Virus record (IMG/VR): IMGVR_UViG_3300048587_000705
Span: 1 to 64,000 of that record
Length of the DNA stretch: 64,000 nt
Strand: one strand, 5' to 3'
Origin: a virus
Made by a program: the position numbers and the translations under genes. This document shows positions 15,041 through 22,325 of this stretch, piece after piece. How positions within the stretch are numbered: position 1 is the stretch's first letter; every line of letters starts with the position of its first letter. The notes under the pieces were generated by a model. That model ran no database searches, was not told where the DNA came from, and saw only the letters and a list, made by a program, of their open reading frames with translations.

Positions 15041-15462
15041 ACGATAGCTTCGTTCAACTCGTTATTTAGGTTTTCTATTTCCTCTTTCAGATCAATTATC
15101 TCATCCTCCAGTTCCGATACCTTTCGCTCAAAATCTTCTTTTTCCTTTTGTTCGTAATCAACTTCATTTTCAAGTTCATCAATCCTGTTCAAATGGTCGG
15201 TTATTTCACTTTCCGCATAATCGCGCATAGATGTATTGGCTTCCCTTATTTTTTCAAACTGTTGCTCAAACAATGTGTATATTTCATCCGATACGTCCGA
15301 GCACATCTGTTCAATATTCTGTGGATTTTCTAAAAAGTATTCAAAATAACTTTTAAAAATACTTTCCGATTCTTCCCTAAACTGGGACATACCTTTGTCT
15401 ATTTCGGGACAGGTGTATGGATATTGGAAGTTTTTATAGTTTCTCATACTGTAAAGATACAA
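15037..15462 (-). CDS. Coiled-coil hypothetical protein
   Basis: 141 residues. From about residue 85 to the end there is a continuous heptad-like Glu/Leu/Lys pattern (ESEITDHLNRIDELENEV then ELEDEIIDLKEEIENL), a strong coiled coil. The N-terminal third is aromatic (NYKNFQYPYTCPEID). ATG 15447 (MRNYKNF) is the likelier start. It overlaps the next gene by 4 bases. A TATCTTTA -7-like box lies at 15452-15459. Function unknown. Confidence 0.65.
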   Translation of the reverse strand: MYLYSMRNYKNFQYPYTCPEIDKGMSQFREESESIFKSYFEYFLENPQNIEQMCSDVSDEIYTLFEQQFEKIREANTSMRDYAESEITDHLNRIDELENEVDYEQKEKEDFERKVSELEDEIIDLKEEIENLNNELNEAIV

Positions 15463-15497
15463 AAATCGCCGTAAAGAAAAAATGGTTTAACAAAATT

Positions 15498-16649
15498 TTA
15501 AAATGGAGTGTTGTCTTTTTCTTCTTCCTCATCATCACCGAAAGCGTCCTTTGGAGAGGTGTTAAACTTGGCGCTGTCGAATATGGGCATTGGGTCTGGC
15601 TGTGTAAAAACAGGTGCCTTTAGGTTGGATACAAAATCTTCTTCTTTTACCTCGGATTTCATTTTTTCCAACTGTTCTTTTGACAAATCCATTTCTTTTA
15701 TAAAGAGATCCCGCGTAAAATCATCAGATTCCCGTGTCTTAGTGACCACATAAAAAAGATTACCCAAGGTATTAAATGAAACTTTTCCTTTACTGTTTGG
15801 TTCGGTAAAATATTTTTCAAGATATTCGTATCTCTCTGGATAGACCGACAGATATTCTGACACCCCTTGTTTAAATGGGTTTGTCTGTATTATAATATAG
15901 GACGCCAACTGCTCCATAAAAGATGAACCAAATATCCAAGAATTGTTGGGACGCATGTCGTTTGACCGTTCTTTGACCGTTGTATGTACCATCCTATTGG
16001 TCTGCGAGAGTAGAATAAAATACAGATTGTTAAATTTTAATTTAAGAAGGTTTATATACTCACTGACTTTTTCTAATACTGCTTGCTTATCTGTGCCTGT
16101 CAGCAACAATAAATGGTCTATACTTATGAGTATTGCATCCCTATCTTTGTGGAGTGTGGCGAAGGTTTCGACCATGTTATAAAATTCATCAGCACTGACA
16201 GGTTCCTGTACCACAAATCTTCTATCGTCCTGTAAATTTTCATAGTATTCTTTTACCTTTAACGCCTCTTCTTCATTAAACTTGTTGAAAAGTATTTCAG
16301 ATTTCTTTTTGTTCAGTAAATTGTGTGTGGATCGCAAGAGGCGGTTTAGCATCTTCATTTCCAAATTAAACTCAAGAGAACAGAAGTTGTCGGCAGTGGG
16401 GTTTACATCTTTACTCATTATCTTTTCTATCATTCTGTAAAGTGTCTCGGATTTCCCTGCGCCGGGCGGGGCACTTATCAAAACAACATCACCCTCGAGA
16501 AGTGACCCTATATGGCAATCTATCATTTCCTCCCCTGTACGTAAAAGTCTTTTTTCTCCGTACTGTATTTTTCTTAGGTCTGCAAAGGCTTCTTTTGCCG
16601 CGATTCCAACTTTTTTTATTCTTTTATCCAATTGGATTTCTTCTGCCAT
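15498..16649 (-). CDS. DnaB-like replicative DNA helicase (RecA-type ATPase)
   Basis: 383 residues with a RecA-fold motor. Walker A is SAPPGAGKS at about 59-67, the sensor-like FCSLEFNLEM follows near 88-97, Walker B is AILISIDH near 170, and YFILLSQTNR near 205 matches motif H3. The first 45 residues are short compared with full DnaB, so the N-terminal domain is missing, as in other phage SF4 helicases. The acidic C-terminus (DDEEEEKDN) may bind a partner. It is the unwinding partner for the prim-pol and family A polymerase nearby. The preceding small gene overlaps its start by 34 bases. Confidence 0.85.
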   Translation of the reverse strand: MAEEIQLDKRIKKVGIAAKEAFADLRKIQYGEKRLLRTGEEMIDCHIGSLLEGDVVLISAPPGAGKSETLYRMIEKIMSKDVNPTADNFCSLEFNLEMKMLNRLLRSTHNLLNKKKSEILFNKFNEEEALKVKEYYENLQDDRRFVVQEPVSADEFYNMVETFATLHKDRDAILISIDHLLLLTGTDKQAVLEKVSEYINLLKLKFNNLYFILLSQTNRMVHTTVKERSNDMRPNNSWIFGSSFMEQLASYIIIQTNPFKQGVSEYLSVYPERYEYLEKYFTEPNSKGKVSFNTLGNLFYVVTKTRESDDFTRDLFIKEMDLSKEQLEKMKSEVKEEDFVSNLKAPVFTQPDPMPIFDSAKFNTSPKDAFGDDEEEEKDNTPF

Positions 16650-16849
16650 AGTTTTAGTGTAGGTGTTTTTTGTATTTGTATGTAGGTTATCTTAGGGTGT
16701 TTACTTCTTCTTTCTCGCAGTTCTGTACTTTCTTTGGATAGTTCTTTGTTGAAGTTCTTTTGTGGTTCTATTGTTTGGAAACATTTTAGTCTTCCTTCTA
16801 ACGTCCAACTATCGTGTATTGTCCACTCTTCTGCGTGTCTTTTACTCAT
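16616..16849 (-). CDS. Small basic hypothetical protein next to helicase
   Basis: 77 residues, basic, starting with HAEEWTIHDSWTLEGRLKC, a segment I recall from phage proteins adjacent to helicase genes. The C-terminus is poorly conserved in appearance and overlaps the helicase start by 34 bases. Function unknown. Confidence 0.6.
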   Translation of the reverse strand: MSKRHAEEWTIHDSWTLEGRLKCFQTIEPQKNFNKELSKESTELRERRSKHPKITYIQIQKTPTLKLWQKKSNWIKE

Positions 16850-17147
16850 TTTTATAGACTTTATCGTAAATCTCGTCGTATTTTTTATCGAGTTCCTGTT
16901 TTATTTTCTCATTACCATAGTCTTCAAAAATCTCGTACATTTCTTCAAACATATAATACCTGAACCGTAGTTCTTGAAAATAGGTCTCGGAGTAATGGCA
17001 ATCTTTTATTTCCTTACCTTTTAACATTATTGCCCGGGCACAATTTAAGGCGCTACAGCAACCGTCTTCTCCACAGGCATGGCAGTTTTTACAATATGGG
17101 GTGTAATCATCCTCTTTTTCTATTTCTTCAACCTCTTTTTTATTCAT
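16842..17147 (-). CDS. Cysteine-rich hypothetical protein
   Basis: 101 residues. The segment YCKNCHACGEDGCCSALNC at about 18-36 has seven Cys and one His, which could bind zinc or an iron-sulfur cluster. It is followed by an aromatic-rich helix (YFQELRFRYYMFEEMYEIF). It overlaps the genes on both sides by 8 bases. Function unknown. Confidence 0.65.
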   Translation of the reverse strand: MNKKEVEEIEKEDDYTPYCKNCHACGEDGCCSALNCARAIMLKGKEIKDCHYSETYFQELRFRYYMFEEMYEIFEDYGNEKIKQELDKKYDEIYDKVYKNE

Positions 17148-17745
17148 TGTTTTTTATTTTTTGTTGCCAAAACTTTTCGATACGTTGCCTGTTGTTTTCG
17201 TAAAACTGATATAACGGGCTATCGTTTATATTACTTTCCAAAGACCCGTAACGGTTTTTATTGCTGTCCAAAAAGATGTACTCAAGTCGACGTGAAAATT
17301 TATACTCGTCTAAAAACAGCCAACATAACCAATACATCTCGTGTAAAGTCAGTCCCAATAATTTTCTAAAAGTGGCACAATGCTGTTTTGTTTTTTTCTT
17401 GTTTCCCACCACTCTTTCTTTATCTTCATCCTGTAGGTACATGTTTTCGAGATATGCGAACATGTCCAGATCCCCTTGGGAAATTTCGGGGATTTGTACG
17501 TCCTCTAAAATTTGTTCCCCCTTCTTTGACAACCTCAGTACCGAGAAATCGCTATCGGACTTCTTTTTCTTTTTAACGGTGGCTATCAGTTCTTGTTCGG
17601 TAAATTTCTCAAACATATCGTCGTCGGCGTACATGGCGATATAGTCCCCCTGTTCCTCGGTGCGGTTCTGTTTTAGAAGTTGTAAAACTATTACTTCTGT
17701 CAAGGTATAGCCTTTTTCGTGTATCAATGTTGTGTTCAGCCACAT
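17140..17745 (-). CDS. Hypothetical protein with possible winged-helix start
   Basis: 201 residues. The N-terminal 60 residues (TLTEVIVLQLLKQNRTEEQGD, later VLRLSKKGEQILE) look like a winged helix-turn-helix. The C-terminal part has HEMYWLCWLFLDEYKFSRRL. Its position two genes upstream of the DnaB-like helicase would fit a helicase loader or replication accessory role, but this is inference. Confidence 0.55.
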   Translation of the reverse strand: MWLNTTLIHEKGYTLTEVIVLQLLKQNRTEEQGDYIAMYADDDMFEKFTEQELIATVKKKKKSDSDFSVLRLSKKGEQILEDVQIPEISQGDLDMFAYLENMYLQDEDKERVVGNKKKTKQHCATFRKLLGLTLHEMYWLCWLFLDEYKFSRRLEYIFLDSNKNRYGSLESNINDSPLYQFYENNRQRIEKFWQQKIKNNE

Positions 17746-17752
17746 ATATTTG

Positions 17753-17980
17753 TTATTTTTTCAAAATTGTCCCGTCCCAAGCAATCCAATCAAAATTGTT
17801 CCAATCAATACTTTGAAGTTCTCTGATTTTATCCTCAACCCTTGCCTTTAATTCAGAAATGGCTTCTTCTTTGTTTTCACCGTATCCATTGAGATAAACA
17901 TTAGATTCACTTTCATCTAATCTGGCTTCAAATGACTGCCATTTCTTTTTGCCGTCATTATGTATTTGTAATTTCAACAT
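17753..17980 (-). CDS. Small hypothetical protein, HicB-like pattern
   Basis: 75 residues with a beta-hairpin start and the segment YLNGYGENKEEAISELKARV near 29-48, reminiscent of HicB-fold proteins (G-x-G-x-T/N-x-x-E-A). No catalytic residues are visible. A tentative assignment. Confidence 0.5.
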   Translation of the reverse strand: MLKLQIHNDGKKKWQSFEARLDESESNVYLNGYGENKEEAISELKARVEDKIRELQSIDWNNFDWIAWDGTILKK

Positions 17981-17989
17981 GTTTTAATA

Positions 17990-18175
17990 TTATTTTAATT
18001 CTACCTCATACTCCCATCCCTCTACAAAACGTTGCTTAAAGGTGATGTAGTACATTATTCTGTGCCACCACTTATCATATACATGTTTAGGCTTGGATGC
18101 AATGACAACTTTTTGGTCAAATAAGTTGGCACCTTGGTTAAAGTCTTTGTTTAATGTTATTTGAAACTGTTCCAT
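17990..18175 (-). CDS. Small basic hypothetical protein
   Basis: 61 residues with a KPKHVYDKWWHRIMYYITF segment in the middle, a Trp/Tyr-rich motif often seen in Bacteroides phage hypotheticals of this size. Function unknown. Confidence 0.55.
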   Translation of the reverse strand: MEQFQITLNKDFNQGANLFDQKVVIASKPKHVYDKWWHRIMYYITFKQRFVEGWEYEVELK

Positions 18176-18178
18176 TTT

Positions 18179-18337
18179 CTAATTTGAATTTGCGATTATC
18201 TCGGCGCGGTCCGATACTTCCTCTATACTGTTTCCATACACCGTTGCAATGGTATCTCCTGTTAGCTCATCATAAACTATTGTACTGTAACTGTCCTCTG
18301 CCAGTTCGTCGATGCCTATGTCTACTCTCCAACTCAT
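18179..18337 (-). CDS. Small acidic hypothetical protein, 52 residues
   Basis: ATG at 18337 and TAG at 18179-18181 enclose MSWRVDIGIDELAED... with a beta-strand-rich middle (STIVYDELTGDTIATVYG). It fills the gap between its neighbours almost exactly (3 bases on each side), supporting it as a real gene. Confidence 0.6.
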   Translation of the reverse strand: MSWRVDIGIDELAEDSYSTIVYDELTGDTIATVYGNSIEEVSDRAEIIANSN

Positions 18338-18340
18338 TTT

Positions 18341-18523
18341 TTAATATTTTTTATCTTTATTTTTTATTCTCTCTATTCCCTCTTTTGCCAAATCATAGAA
18401 AAGCGGGGTCAAAAACCACCACAACAAATTGTAGTAATTGTCCGTTTCTATTGCATACCATGGTACACCTATAAAGAACAGTAGTGCCGTTAGTATACAG
18501 AGTATTCCTTTAACCTTTCTCAC
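18341..18523 (-). CDS. Small membrane protein, two spans
   Basis: 60 residues with hydrophobic stretches near residues 5-24 (KGILCILTALLFFIGVPWYA) and 31-44. The basic end (ERIKNKDKKY) should be cytoplasmic. It overlaps the upstream gene by 14 bases. Function unknown. Confidence 0.6.
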   Translation of the reverse strand: MRKVKGILCILTALLFFIGVPWYAIETDNYYNLLWWFLTPLFYDLAKEGIERIKNKDKKY

Positions 18524-18935
18524 CTAGTTTTAAAAAATTTTGTTCAAATATTATGTTTTCTGGTATCTTTACATCACTCATAACAAACATATGTGCCATT
18601 TCTTTTGGTGTATATCCGTTCAAATTTGCACCTTCACCGGAGTAAGCTACATAAAAATCTTTATCTTTGTTCTGTTCGGCGTATAGATAAAGGAATAATA
18701 TCTGGGATGTTATGTAAAGTTTTGACACGCTCGGATGTTTGGTTTTTTGTAGGTTTTTGGTCACTATTGCGAAACTTTGTCCTTGTAACCCGAATTTTTG
18801 TCCATATATAGCACCAAATTTATCTTTTGCTATTTTTGCCGCTCCTTTTCCATGCCTACCCTCTGTATTTGAGCCAAATACAAATATTCCGTTTTTTGGC
18901 AATGTTTTTATCTTTCCTTTATACGTCCTTCTCAT
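18510..18935 (-). CDS. A1S_2505-like phage non-structural protein
   Basis: 141 residues with the recognisable pattern IFVFGSNTEGRHGKGAAKIA, then FGAIYGQ, then GLQGQSFAIVTKNL, which I associate with the A1S_2505 family of phage proteins (nucleotide-binding-like, glycine-rich). Biochemical function is not established to my knowledge. The family is widespread in phages of Bacteroidota and Proteobacteria. It overlaps both neighbouring membrane-protein genes. Confidence 0.7.
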   Translation of the reverse strand: MRRTYKGKIKTLPKNGIFVFGSNTEGRHGKGAAKIAKDKFGAIYGQKFGLQGQSFAIVTKNLQKTKHPSVSKLYITSQILFLYLYAEQNKDKDFYVAYSGEGANLNGYTPKEMAHMFVMSDVKIPENIIFEQNFLKLGEKG

Positions 18936-19101
18936 TTTTGAAAAATTCGTCTGTCAAATATCCGTGCGCCGCCACAAAGAAAAAGGTAGGGAAAATCCAC
19001 AAAAACATCGCCCACCACCTATATATCAATATAGGTAGTATCAGAAGGACTGCCCCTATTGCCAAAAATACAGTCCCTTTTAATTTTCTACTGGTTTTCA
19101 T
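18919..19101 (-). CDS. Small membrane protein, two spans
   Basis: 60 residues: basic start (MKTSRKLKG), two hydrophobic segments (about 9-27 and 30-46) and a charged tail. Overlaps both neighbouring genes. It resembles the membrane protein at 18341-18523 in size and topology, though not clearly in sequence. Function unknown. Confidence 0.6.
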   Translation of the reverse strand: MKTSRKLKGTVFLAIGAVLLILPILIYRWWAMFLWIFPTFFFVAAHGYLTDEFFKNEKDV

Positions 19102-19423
19102 CCTCTTCTTCTATATATCCCTCGGGCGTTAAATCGCGTACACCGTTTGTAACGTTATAAATTTCATTGCCAATAATCACCTTTTCGGGCGTTATTTGCT
19201 GTATGCCGTTCTCTACATTATATACCTCTGTTGTATTTCCTGTCTGTTTCAGTATTTTGTCCGGCGTCAGGTTCTTTACACCGTTTATAGAGGAATATAT
19301 CTCTATATAGGTAGGTTCCGTTGAATAATCGTGCGTATAAGTCTGTGCCGTTGCTGTGTATGTGGCGGCGAGTGTCAGTATTATTCTTAATAGTTTTTTC
19401 ATGGTTTTTGTAGAAAAGTTCAT
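19088..19423 (-). CDS. Secreted protein with three internal repeats
   Basis: From the internal ATG at 19402 the product begins MKKLLRIILTLAATYTATAQ, a good signal peptide with likely cleavage after A-T-A. The mature part has three copies of a short unit, S-I-N-G-V-K-N-L-T-P-D-K, E-N-G-I-Q-Q-I-T-P-E-K and T-N-G-V-R-D-L-T-P-E-G, at about residues 46, 72 and 92 of the long frame. They are linked by Tyr-rich strands. The consensus is N-G-(V/I)-x-x-(L/I)-T-P-(D/E). It would be exported to the periplasm or cell surface. Function unknown. Confidence 0.65.
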   Translation of the reverse strand: MNFSTKTMKKLLRIILTLAATYTATAQTYTHDYSTEPTYIEIYSSINGVKNLTPDKILKQTGNTTEVYNVENGIQQITPEKVIIGNEIYNVTNGVRDLTPEGYIEEEDENQ

Positions 19424-19434
19424 TTTTTATTATT

Positions 19435-19690
19435 GTTCATGTTTCTTGAACACAGTTATTTTGTGAACTACACATCCACTAAAGATGAATGTGCTTCGGG
19501 AGGTCGCTGCCTTCTGCAACCAGAACGACTACCGCCCGTTTTTGTTTACCCTGCGAGACAGTCCCTGCCACACAGCAATATTTTTAATATGCAAAACTTG
19601 GTTATCGTAATGCAATGTTTATTTACTTTTAAGGAGTCGCTTACATCCCATCCACAGCAAAGCTGATGAATGGGTTTTACGCTCCGTCAT
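19435..19690 (-). mobile_element. IS200/IS605-like non-autonomous element (tnpB-less relic)
   Basis: A gene-free stretch of about 250 bases with an imperfect hairpin near each end in the same orientation. One is at 19647-19674 (CCCATCCACAG, loop, CTGATGAATGGG) and one at 19471-19493 (CACATCCA, loop, TGAATGTG). The stems share the words ATCCAC and ATGAATG, the hallmark of IS200/IS605 subterminal palindromes. After the left-end hairpin comes ATGTAAGCGACTCC, similar in layout to AAAGTGACTAACC after the left hairpin of the complete tnpB element at 28.5 kb. The right part resembles the 3' part of a TnpB guide RNA. No tnpB or tnpA remains. Confidence 0.65.
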
Positions 19691-19704
19691 ATAAAAAACC
19701 CCAC

Positions 19705-19905
19705 TCAAACTAAATCGTCTATGTCAATATTGTACTCTTCCAAGAGTTTGTCTATCTTGTCCCACGACTTCTGATAGTCATAGTCGGTGTTCTTAAATTC
19801 GCGCCACCCGTTGTGTACAAGTTCCCATATAAAAAACGCCATGTCGTTGCACTTTGACAGTCTTTTTATCTCTGTCGGGTCATCGCTCTCAAATACTGTC
19901 CTCAT
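19705..19905 (-). CDS. Small acidic hypothetical protein
   Basis: 66 residues, acidic, with KRLSKCNDMAFFIWELVHNG and a Trp/Tyr-containing helix. It begins 2 bases after the upstream gene's stop. Function unknown. Confidence 0.55.
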   Translation of the reverse strand: MRTVFESDDPTEIKRLSKCNDMAFFIWELVHNGWREFKNTDYDYQKSWDKIDKLLEEYNIDIDDLV

Positions 19906-19906
19906 A

Positions 19907-20173
19907 TTATCTTGTCACCTTTATGATAACTTTTTCTACTTCTTCAAGACGCTTCATTATCTCATCTGCGCTCTTGCAGGGTTTCAACGATTCGTCGGTG
20001 TACTTTTGTAGGCACTGCTGTATGTTGTTGTAGTATCTTCTGTCCTCGGACACATATAGCTTTCCTGCGTTCTTTCCCTTTTCGGCGATTTTTGATTCCT
20101 TTTGTACCAATACCCAATTGTTGGCGTCGTTCTCTATACTGTAGTTGTTGTCCAATATTATTTCTCTGCTCAT
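19907..20173 (-). CDS. Small basic hypothetical protein, 88 residues
   Basis: Contains NNWVLVQKESKIAEKGKNAGKL followed by a helical region. This start is typical of short Bacteroides phage proteins with a Lys-rich beta hairpin. It is the first gene after the promoter at 20194-20224. Confidence 0.55.
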   Translation of the reverse strand: MSREIILDNNYSIENDANNWVLVQKESKIAEKGKNAGKLYVSEDRRYYNNIQQCLQKYTDESLKPCKSADEIMKRLEEVEKVIIKVTR

Positions 20174-20193
20174 ATTACTATTTTTATTTTTAT

Positions 20194-20224
20194 CAAATGT
20201 AGTCTATCATACTGCTAATTCCAA
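20194..20224 (-). promoter_or_regulatory. Predicted Bacteroidota-type promoter
   Basis: Minus strand TTG, 20 bases, TACATTTG, exact fit. It lies in the gap after thyX and about 20 bases before the ATG at 20173. Confidence 0.65.
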
Positions 20225-20240
20225 AAAGTTTAAAATTCAT

Positions 20241-20936
20241 TTACATAAACATACCGTTTCTCCAATCTATTGTTTTAAATATGTTTGGTAGTTCTTTTTC
20301 CAGTTCTTCGCCTATTCTTGTAGCTATATCGCGCACTTCTTTCTGTGCATGCTCGTCACATCTAACGTTCAAAAAACCTAATAAGTCTCTGAGTGTTGCT
20401 GTTATGTGTATTGTGGTTTTTGTACACAACGGTAAAATATCCCGAACCGTTTCTTTTGCTACGCCCGCATCCACCATAGCTGTATAAGCCTCTTCTATTC
20501 TAACTAACGCGTCTGAGGCTTTTACTATAGCGTTGTAGGCAGGATGATTAAAATCCCCTACGTATTCCCAACCTGTTTTGTCTACAGATATTGTTCCTAT
20601 AACATCTGTACTACTTTGTCTGTTTGTTGGGTGCTCTTTTCTTAATTCTATGTCTTCAAAACCCAACGGCTCTGAATATCTAAGTGACCACTCTTGCCCG
20701 TTTAATGAGCGATGTCTGAAAATCTGTGCTGAGATGCTTCTACGTGTCTCTACTTTAAAACCATAAGAAATATGTTGTAACGGACTCCAATGGCGATGTT
20801 CCATAAGGTATTTTACAAGCTTTCCATTATCTTCTTTTATTGTACCGTGCCTTGCTATCGCCGCCACTATCTCTTCATTCATTAGTTGGGAGTAACCGTT
20901 TACCCCCACCGTCTTACTTATTAATTCTACTTTCAT
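20241..20936 (-). CDS. thyX: Flavin-dependent thymidylate synthase
   Basis: 231 residues. ThyX methylates dUMP to dTMP using methylene-tetrahydrofolate, FAD and NADPH. The diagnostic motif RHRSLNGQEWS (R-H-R then Ser seven residues on) is present near residue 76, preceded by RRSISAQIF and followed by LRYSEP. The C-terminal LNVRCDEHAQKEVRDIA segment carries the substrate-binding Arg and helix usual for the family. Length is normal. It supplies dTMP for phage DNA together with the RNR encoded 3 kb away. Its start overlaps a 48-residue gene by 23 bases. Confidence 0.95.
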   Translation of the reverse strand: MKVELISKTVGVNGYSQLMNEEIVAAIARHGTIKEDNGKLVKYLMEHRHWSPLQHISYGFKVETRRSISAQIFRHRSLNGQEWSLRYSEPLGFEDIELRKEHPTNRQSSTDVIGTISVDKTGWEYVGDFNHPAYNAIVKASDALVRIEEAYTAMVDAGVAKETVRDILPLCTKTTIHITATLRDLLGFLNVRCDEHAQKEVRDIATRIGEELEKELPNIFKTIDWRNGMFM

Positions 20937-21060
20937 ACAATTCTTCTATTTTTTCCAGTGCCTCTATCTCCATTTCCCAAGCCCTATCCGTGGCCACTCT
21001 CATTTCAAGTGCGCGGACGGCTATCCTGAACAGATCCTTGTCTACCTCTATTGTCTCCAT
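20914..21060 (-). CDS. Small helical hypothetical protein, 48 residues
   Basis: ATG 21060 to TAA 20914-20916 gives METIEVDKDLFRIAVRALEM followed by a long Glu-rich helix. It overlaps thyX by 23 bases and follows the previous stop by 11 bases. Coding is supported by its clean helical periodicity and the packing of neighbours. Confidence 0.5.
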   Translation of the reverse strand: METIEVDKDLFRIAVRALEMRVATDRAWEMEIEALEKIEELYESRINK

Positions 21061-21071
21061 GATTTTTTCTG

Positions 21072-21209
21072 TTACCACCAGTTCTTTTGTGGATTGGGAA
21101 AATATGTGGTGAATGTAAGATACCCTTGTTTTTCGCCCCTTTCCCTGCGTTCCCGTTCCTCTCGGTCGTACTGCTTTTCCTTTTCTACAAACTTTCCATT
21201 ATTCTCCAT
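21072..21209 (-). CDS. Small hypothetical protein, 45 residues
   Basis: ATG 21209 overlaps the stop of the upstream gene. The product has a highly charged first half (YDREERERRERGEKQG) and an aromatic end (LTFTTYFPNPQKNWW). Function unknown. Confidence 0.5.
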   Translation of the reverse strand: MENNGKFVEKEKQYDREERERRERGEKQGYLTFTTYFPNPQKNWW

Positions 21210-21373
21210 TTTTCTTTGAATTTTTTAAAATTGTACCTTGTTTTTGTTTCTTTGTCGAGGTTTTTTATAAAAACCGTTGTTTCTGTCAGTTCTTCTACTT
21301 CACCTTTAAACGGCGCGGATGAATAAATATCGTAGGTGTCGAAGATATATGTTTTGTTTAGTTGTAGCTCCAT
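21185..21373 (-). CDS. Small beta-rich hypothetical protein, 62 residues
   Basis: I choose ATG 21373 (MELQLNKTYIFDTYD) because it forms a TAATG junction with the stop of the previous gene; the longer frame to 21436 only reads through that gene. The product has two or three beta strands and a basic C-terminus. Function unknown. Confidence 0.55.
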   Translation of the reverse strand: MELQLNKTYIFDTYDIYSSAPFKGEVEELTETTVFIKNLDKETKTRYNFKKFKEKWRIMESL

Positions 21374-21552
21374 TATAGTTTTATGTTTTCTATTTTTACC
21401 GACCCTTGTTTTATTCCCCAAACCCCATCGTCCCATTTTTGTCTAAAATAGTCTTCTATAATTAAACAGAGTTGATCTTGTGTAATTGTTTCTTTTGTAA
21501 AATCAAAGAATCTATCGCTGTGTGTTCTCTCAAATTCAAATGTTATTTCCAT
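21373..21552 (-). CDS. Small hypothetical protein, 59 residues
   Basis: ATG 21552 to TAA 21373-21375. Starts MEITFEFERTHSDRFFDFTK with a later LIIEDYFRQKWDDG helix. It has TAATG coupling to the next gene. Function unknown. Confidence 0.55.
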   Translation of the reverse strand: MEITFEFERTHSDRFFDFTKETITQDQLCLIIEDYFRQKWDDGVWGIKQGSVKIENIKL

Positions 21553-21557
21553 AATCT

Positions 21558-21698
21558 TTAGTAATAATATTTACAAACTCTTCTTTTCCCGCGCCAATAG
21601 TAGTGGATAAAAACAGCTTCGTTGTCCCTGTCCCAATCTACAAAAGGTCTGGTGTACAAATATACAATAATTAAAACAAAAATGCAAGTAATTAACAT
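21558..21698 (-). CDS. Tiny single-span membrane protein, 46 residues
   Basis: ATG 21698 opens six bases after the methyltransferase stop. Hydrophobic residues 2-15 (LITCIFVLIIVYLY) form one span, followed by an acidic-aromatic loop and a basic tail (WRGKRRVCKYYY). It fits exactly between its neighbours. Function unknown. Confidence 0.5.
   Translation of the reverse strand: MLITCIFVLIIVYLYTRPFVDWDRDNEAVFIHYYWRGKRRVCKYYY
21657..21687 (-). promoter_or_regulatory. Possible promoter inside a tiny gene
   Basis: Minus strand TTG, 20 bases, TATATTTG fits the promoter pattern exactly, but it lies inside the 46-residue frame and in very AT-rich sequence, so it may be a chance match. Confidence 0.3.
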
Positions 21699-21704
21699 AA
21701 TTTT

Positions 21705-22322
21705 TTAATTAAACCATTTTAAGGTCGTTTCACCTTCGTAACCCTTTTCCCAAATTATCCAACAATAGCACGCGGCAGATCCTCCTGATTCTTTCATTTT
21801 TTGAAAATCACCATTTTTTGCACATGTAATTCTTGCCGACGAAACCCACACTCTTTTTGGAGGATATTTTTTAAATAATTCCCTTCTTCCTGTGGATTCC
21901 AAAAATTGTATTTTTAAAAACATACACACTTTGTGTCCGTCAGATACTACATCTAAACATTTCTCTACAAAAGGTTTTGCATATTTATAAGGGGGGTTGG
22001 TCACTATATCAGCATCGAACTTTTCTTTAAAATCTTCTTTTAAAAAATCTGCCACTATTGTCCCTTCAAAACCTCGGTCAATTATGTCGTATGTACGTAC
22101 CCCATACCCTTTGTCTAAAAATACTTGTGCTAAATGTCCTTCACCAACACAGGGTTCAATTATGTTTACATCAAGTTTTTCGATTTCTAGTAACATTTCG
22201 GCAGCACGAGGGTCAGTTGCATAATAGTCTTCTGGGTGTCGTTCTTCTTCTGTATGGTTGCTTGCACCCAGTGTTTTATAGATGCTGTTGCTGTTACCTG
22301 TCCAATTTTTGTTTTTTGTCAT
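21705..22322 (-). CDS. DNA N6-adenine methyltransferase
   Basis: 205 residues with the Rossmann methyltransferase layout. YYATDPRAAEMLL lies near residue 28, the SAM-binding IIEPCVGEGHLA near 54-65 and the catalytic DIVTNPPYKYA near 106-116 (N-P-P-Y, the amino-methyltransferase motif). The order (SAM motif first) is that of gamma-type adenine methylases. No restriction enzyme is adjacent, so it is an orphan that may protect phage DNA from host restriction. A RITCAKNGDF segment follows in the C-terminal half. It precedes a cell-wall hydrolase gene by 3 bases. Confidence 0.85.
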   Translation of the reverse strand: MTKNKNWTGNSNSIYKTLGASNHTEEERHPEDYYATDPRAAEMLLEIEKLDVNIIEPCVGEGHLAQVFLDKGYGVRTYDIIDRGFEGTIVADFLKEDFKEKFDADIVTNPPYKYAKPFVEKCLDVVSDGHKVCMFLKIQFLESTGRRELFKKYPPKRVWVSSARITCAKNGDFQKMKESGGSAACYCWIIWEKGYEGETTLKWFN

Positions 22323-22325
22323 AGT

